Assembly: GCA_037903355.1 (NCBI GenBank)
Contig: JBAJFE010000004.1
Span: forward strand, 3,658,001-3,722,000
Direction of reading: 5' to 3'
Origin: Trichuris trichiura
Taxonomy: Eukaryota; Nematoda; Enoplea; Trichinellida; Trichuridae
DNA length: 64,000 bases
Shown: positions 59,168 to 64,000 of the stretch, piece by piece
How the letters are laid out: each line of letters opens with the position of its first letter
Numbering within the stretch: position 1 is the stretch's first letter
Translations under genes and position numbers: made by a program
Notes under the pieces: generated by a model
The model's input: the letters and a program-made list of their open reading frames with translations, nothing else
Told to the model about the DNA's origin: nothing
Databases searched by the model: none

Positions 59168-62149
59168 TTAGATATCAGCCTCGGCTATTGCAGCTTCGCG
59201 GATGACTTGACCGAACGCTTGATCGAGGCAGCGATGCAAATCTTGGTAAGAGACGATCAAGACGTTTTGCTGGTCGCGAGACATTAGCATTATCTTCTCT
59301 TCCAATCCGGCGTCGAGCTGCAATAAACGCTTTCGTAGGCGCTCGCGTTTTTCGAATTCAACATTCAGTGTACTTACCTTGTTAAGACATTGTACAATGT
59401 GCGCCATGTCTATCCAGGGCTTGCAATTTTCGTTTTCCTGATGAAATACATAGTCGCGAAACAGTTTCAGCAAGTATCGATCGCCAGTTTCGGCCCACTT
59501 CATGTCCATTCCAAGTCTATTAGACAACGAACGTGATTATCAAGTACTGTAGATTGGGAACGAACCTCGGCCGCTCGTTGACGGTGCACAGTTTGCAAAG
59601 CAGGCGAAACAGGCGACCATTCTCCATTTCCTGCAACAACGCAACTTTTCCTTTCAACTTCGGGCGGGCCGTACGAAGCAAACCTTCATTATTTCATTTT
59701 CCAACTGATCCATTCGCGTCTGCGCCGCTTCCAAGCATGCGTAAAATCTGGCGCCGACAATGGGCATTATGTCCATCACGTTTCTGGTTGTGCACGTTTG
59801 CATCAGGCAGCTGCAAATTTTTAAATTACGCTTTTTGATTTTCAAGTAACCCTTTACAGTATGACGTTTTTGAGGTCCGAAGAGTAATGCTGCGAAATGT
59901 AGTCAAAGGAAACTGCCAAATTGTTGGGTTGGGGCAGTTTGGCCGACCTGCACGCCAAAGTCATAATAAGTCTGCCAAAGTTGCACAAGTCTTCTTGCTG
60001 CAAAATTATTCAAATTAATAATACTTCGCCGACCGGTCGGCAATGCCTACCTGATAGTGCAAAGTCATACCGGCGGAAGTTTCGGCTTGCTCGTACGAGA
60101 GCACGTCGAACATTCCGCAACAGTTAATTAGCAGTCTAATGGTTTTTTGTAATTTTTTTAAAAAAATATGTCTCGCCCACCTTGCTGGTAACTTACCTGG
60201 ATTTGCCAACCACTAAAATCTTGCTTGCATCCACCGTTCTGGCGTACAATCCGGCGCTATGGATGGCTCGAAGGGCAGAGCTGATGGCAATTATGTATTG
60301 CCACAAAATCGCTTCCGGTATGCGAGATTGGCTGGACGATGATACGGTAGTCAAATTGTCATCGATCGCTTCTTCGTTCAAATGCCGAAAGCGTAGCGTT
60401 TCCGCCGACGGATGAAAGTCGTAGACAAGCACGACGGCTACGAAAGAAAAACTGATAAGGCTCTAAGAGAAAGGACGACCCAACGCAGTACAATGATCGC
60501 CGAAAGCCTTGGTTGTAAAAGCCTCTTTCAGACGAACAACGTACGGGTTGCTGATGCTCTTCTTCCATACATCCACAGCTGTCAGCGCTTTGCTGTTGAT
60601 AAGACGACATGCATGAATCCTCCTCAAACAATAGACAAGCCCGTCGCGGCGGCAAACCGCCTTATAAGCGCTGGTGACCCAACCAAAATAACCAATGGGC
60701 TCGATCGTTGGATATTTGCCACATTGCTCAAGAGCGCAAAGACCAAAGTAGTCGTCCACCCGTTCGGGCAAACCTTAAACGAGCTTTCAATTAACCTCTG
60801 CGTAGGGGGCGCCACCCAAGAACTGTTTACGCGTTCAAGAGATTGGCGTTTTGTACTGCCTAGCAAAGATTTCCCTTTGCAACATTCTACTTAGCCCGTC
60901 CCGTCGAGAATTGCAAAAAAACGAGGGACTTCCAGGTAACGCTTAAAACCTATAGTACCTGAGAATCACGCACGTGTGTACAGTAAGAAATTGAAAACAA
61001 TTGAAATTGAAAATATTCAAGATTCGTCGTTGGGCGGAGAGGAGATGGCCGCAGCGAAGCTTACCTTGAAGGTCGCAACCGTAATTCGAATACTGGCTGG
61101 CCAACAAGCGCTTAACGAGGTCCTGAAAAAAGATAATAAACTGTTCAACTTTGGAAGGCGTAGTTGCACCGCTCTGAGGTCGTTATCCACCCAAAAGCTT
61201 TCCGGGCCATTGCAACTAGACGATGGCTCGCGATAGGAATAGCTGCAGTAGGGCGGCTGAAGTAGGAATCAATGGGGGAAAAAAGGCAAGTTTTTGAAAT
61301 GCGAACAATTCACCATCGAGTACTGCTGCTCAACATTAATAAGTTGGTCTTTGTACATGTCTTGACAAACGTCCTGCGGGTGAAATAATTAGCCGAGTAG
61401 AAAATAGCTTTCGTCGAAGTGTTACCTGTACCGAAGCGGGGAGGGACATGCCCTCAAAAGGTAAAGCGCCAATACAATGAGCGTTTGCAATCTCACTGCC
61501 GAACTCTTGCGTTTCAAACTGATCGCAGTGAACTAAATGAATTTTAGTTAAACGGCGGAATAGCAAATGCGACCGTGGACAACCTGCAGACATATATGGA
61601 ATCGCTGCAAACGGACCCAGATGTCCTGAGGACGCGCAGTACGTTTCCGAATCATTCTGAAGGAAATTTAAAATTATGCACAAGCATCTACAGAGTTTGT
61701 ATTAACAAAAGGAAATTAAGGACCAAAACATTTTTGCCGCGAGTTGAACGACTGTATGTAAACGTCAACTGGCATAGCTGAGCTACTAACTTGATTCAAT
61801 TAAAAACTGACGAACGCTTAGAATTTATATGAAGGAAGTTGAAACTTACGGTTCTCAGTTTAAGCTGCGAAAAACGACCAACAAACGAAGGTGAGCCAAA
61901 AGCGGAATCAGCTGAACCAGGCCAGCTTTCGTCGGGTCCATTCGTCAAGTGCATATGCGAAGGAACAGGCGAAGAGTTATCATTTGGTTGGAATGAACTG
62001 CTCCGAAATGGCTGAGCCATGGTATTTAGCCCCTTAGCTGATCGAATGGCAGCGTCGGGTCGGGAAACATTTGTTTCCAGGGGACCGTTTTCGTAATACT
62101 CGGAACCAGCAATCAGGGCTGGCCAGCTTTTCATCGACTGCTTATCCAT
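59168..62149 (-). CDS. PAN3: PAN3, PAN2-PAN3 deadenylase regulatory subunit, multi-exon
   Basis: PAN3 is a pseudokinase that recruits PAN2 to poly(A) tails through poly(A)-binding protein, starting cytoplasmic mRNA deadenylation. Exons from the minus strand in order: an N-terminal low-complexity part from ATG 62149, an exon at 61427-61670, the start of the pseudokinase domain ([15 protein letters not shown], then [24 protein letters not shown]), [12 protein letters not shown], the helical segment [57 protein letters not shown], and the C-terminal knob domain ([20 protein letters not shown] to AIAEADI, stop at 59168). The kinase catalytic residues are absent, as in the family. A 60-bp intron (59328-59387) is in frame and stop-free. 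The first exon's start is provisional. Confidence 0.9.
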
Positions 62150-63459
62150 GAAGGCACCTTTCCAAAGGTCAAGGTCGGTCGGCTATACTAACCCGGACCT
62201 ATGGCTGTCCGCGAAAAGCCAACAAATTAGCCGAAACGCAAAATAACACTTCCTACCCGCATTAACGACGTAGCAGTATACTGGACGAGTCCATTCGGAA
62301 AGCAGCAGCAAGGAATGTCTAAAGGGGGCCTCAAAATTGCGAGCCTTCGAATGGATGGAGCGAATTCCCGCCAAACAAGCGAAAACAATACCTTGGTAAT
62401 TATAGTAAATTAAAGCAGCGGCAATCAAATAGGTACACGGATCGTCTTCTCTCAGGCGGACTGCATTTTTGCGTATTTCCCTGCGCAACGCGTCAAATGA
62501 GTCGAGTAAAAAATTTCGCAACGGCTTAAAACACCCTTTGCTACAAAATTCTGCAAAAGTGTGCTCAAGTTCTTCGCTAGCAAAATGGACTTAAATTTGA
62601 AATGAGCGTTCTTCTCTAAAACGTGAATAACAAAAGGCGCGGCTAATTTTTTAAAATTATTTCAACTTACGCGCTGCTGTTGTTTTGTGCTGATTTACTT
62701 TTTTGCATAAACTTTTTGATAACCCATTCGCCGGTTGCTTTTTACGCCCAGTTAAGGATTATAAATCAAATCAGACTTCTCCGATCGATTATTTTTAGCT
62801 TTTTTGCATAACCATATTATGCCATGCGTTAGGACCTCCGCTTATGACGCAAACGAAAATTTAAGCCGCGCCTTAGGTTGCTGATGGGTTAACCGCGGTG
62901 GGTGATACTTTAAAAAGGTTAGAAACAGCTTCTCTGTTTTATTTATCTATTGTCTCGTCCAAATTAGAAAGTTAAACCTTTACCAGATTCTTTCTGAAAA
63001 AATTAGGCTTTTTGTTTTTTAAAAAAAGACTGATTGATTTTGTGAACAAAATATTATCCTTATTTGGAATGAAATGTCATTGTAGAACAACAATCGCAGC
63101 GTTTTACAGTTCCTGCCAAGATCCCGCTAAGTTAATCAAGTCTATCCTCAGGCATTCGTTAGATCAAAGCAGTTGGCCATAGTTAAGTTGCAACATTAAG
63201 CAAGGCTAAATCTTTTCCTGAAAAAATGGGACCACGCCAAATGGATGTTTTTTCACCTGCTTACCCACTCCCGCGCATCGTCAGAAAATTTAACAAATTC
63301 TCGTTTTCCACTACAATTTAGTAGACTCAGCAACTGTTGTTAAGCCTAATTTTTCTTTCGCAAATATGCTCAACTTGACAAGCGCAGCCGAATAGTCCAG
63401 AATTAGAATATGTCAATGAAAACACTTTATGGCTACTGTAACGCTTCGTTCAACTTAAC
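62150..63459. other. Intergenic between PAN3 and NSUN5-like gene
   Basis: Around 62183-62521 on minus there is open sequence (LREDDPCTYLIAAALIYYNY) with a plausible splice donor after YNYQ and an acceptor before APFRHSLLLLSEW. It lacks an ATG and I do not recognise it; it could be part of an unplaced small gene. The remainder is AT-rich and empty. Confidence 0.35.
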
Positions 63460-64000
63460 ATGGATCAAGTCTATAGGGAAGCCGCCAATATTCTCCGGCA
63501 GCTGGATACAAAGCAGAACAGCCTTCGCGGGTTAATTTTTGAAAACAGATCGGAGGTTAGCTGATTTTTTAGTTTTTCTTTTGCCGGCTTTAGTATGATT
63601 GTCCTGGTCTTACGGTCGCAGTTTGAAGTTTTTTTCTAAATTCATTCAATAGCATTAGTTGTGACAGTTGACTGGCACCGAATTTCGTAGCAGTGTTGCT
63701 CGCGACATTTGCACGCTGTATGCAAAAGGAATCTTCTCTTTTCTGTTGCTTTCTTGCAATCCATGTTGAAATATACCTTTCGCGCTTTGCCATAGTGGTC
63801 GTTTGATTGTTCGCTCTGTTTTTTAGCGCAAGGGAATGATGGCAAAGCTGTGCTGCGGTGTTTGCACTCATCGTTGCCAATTGGAAAAGATGCGCAGGAA
63901 AGCATACAAGAAAACCGGCAATGAATTTTTTGCGGATGACAGCGAACTTGCCATGGTCTTATTGTACGAGTTTTGTTACGGGAAGCCGAATAGATCAAGC
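63460..64000 (+). CDS. NSUN5: NSUN5-like rRNA cytosine-5 methyltransferase, N-terminus, cut by window end
   Basis: NSUN5 methylates a cytosine in large-subunit rRNA in the nucleolus. Exon 1 runs from ATG 63460 to 63555 (MDQVYREAANILRQLDTKQN, then SLRGLIFENRSE), and a second exon starts at 63827 after TTTTTTAG (CQLEKMRRKAYKKTGNEF, ELAMVLLYEFCYGKPNRSS). The short N-terminal helical region with a repeat of YxxAxxIL, GLIF and VLLYEFxxGK matches the start of NSUN5 proteins. The methyltransferase domain and catalytic cysteines lie beyond the window, so assignment rests on the N-terminus alone. Confidence 0.7.

Noticed and set aside
62183..62521. Minus-strand frame with plausible splice sites upstream of PAN3
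   Set aside because: No start codon and no recognised domain; noted in the intergenic entry only.

Overview
This is eukaryotic, intron-rich DNA, most likely from a nematode and possibly a whipworm-like (Dorylaimia) one. The support is indirect: introns of about 53-60 bp with GT/AG ends, intron-containing tRNA-Tyr genes resembling those of Caenorhabditis, and metazoan genes (SREBP, a KMT2C/D-type methyltransferase, PAN3, endonuclease IV, NSUN5). Species identity is inference.

Left third (1-24.6 kb) is repeat territory. It opens with a Ty3/gypsy pol carrying one in-frame stop (1-3187). Two tandem units of roughly 7-9 kb follow (about 3452-12500 and 13263-20400). Each unit has a Tigger-like DNA transposon remnant, a beta-1,3-galactosyltransferase copy (frameshifted in unit 1, open in unit 2) and four tRNA-Tyr(GTA) genes. 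Unit 1 also took a second Ty3 gag-protease fragment and small hammerhead-ribozyme elements. Unit 2 is followed by an inverted copy of its tRNA flank, split by a palindromic pair of PDE12-like retropseudogenes bounded by a 15-bp target duplication. Ten tRNA-Tyr loci occur in all. Nine hammerhead ribozyme motifs are scattered through the window; three pairs face outward, as the two ends of Penelope-like elements (PLEs) or their derivatives.

Middle (24.6-44.4 kb): an intronless 928-codon gene of unknown function, a 6-kb stretch with no recognisable gene, then a many-exon KMT2C/D (trr/SET-16) histone H3K4 methyltransferase whose 5' end I cannot place.

Right third (45-64 kb) is gene-dense: an SREBP transcription factor with bHLH-zipper, two membrane segments and regulatory domain, whose ~4-kb intron hosts a truncated PLE flanked by a ~270-bp direct repeat; an LSm10-like Sm protein; endonuclease IV (apn-1) with a basic N-terminal extension; PAN3; and the 5' end of NSUN5. 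The most interesting material is the set of PLE-linked hammerheads, especially one lying on the sense strand of the SREBP intron.
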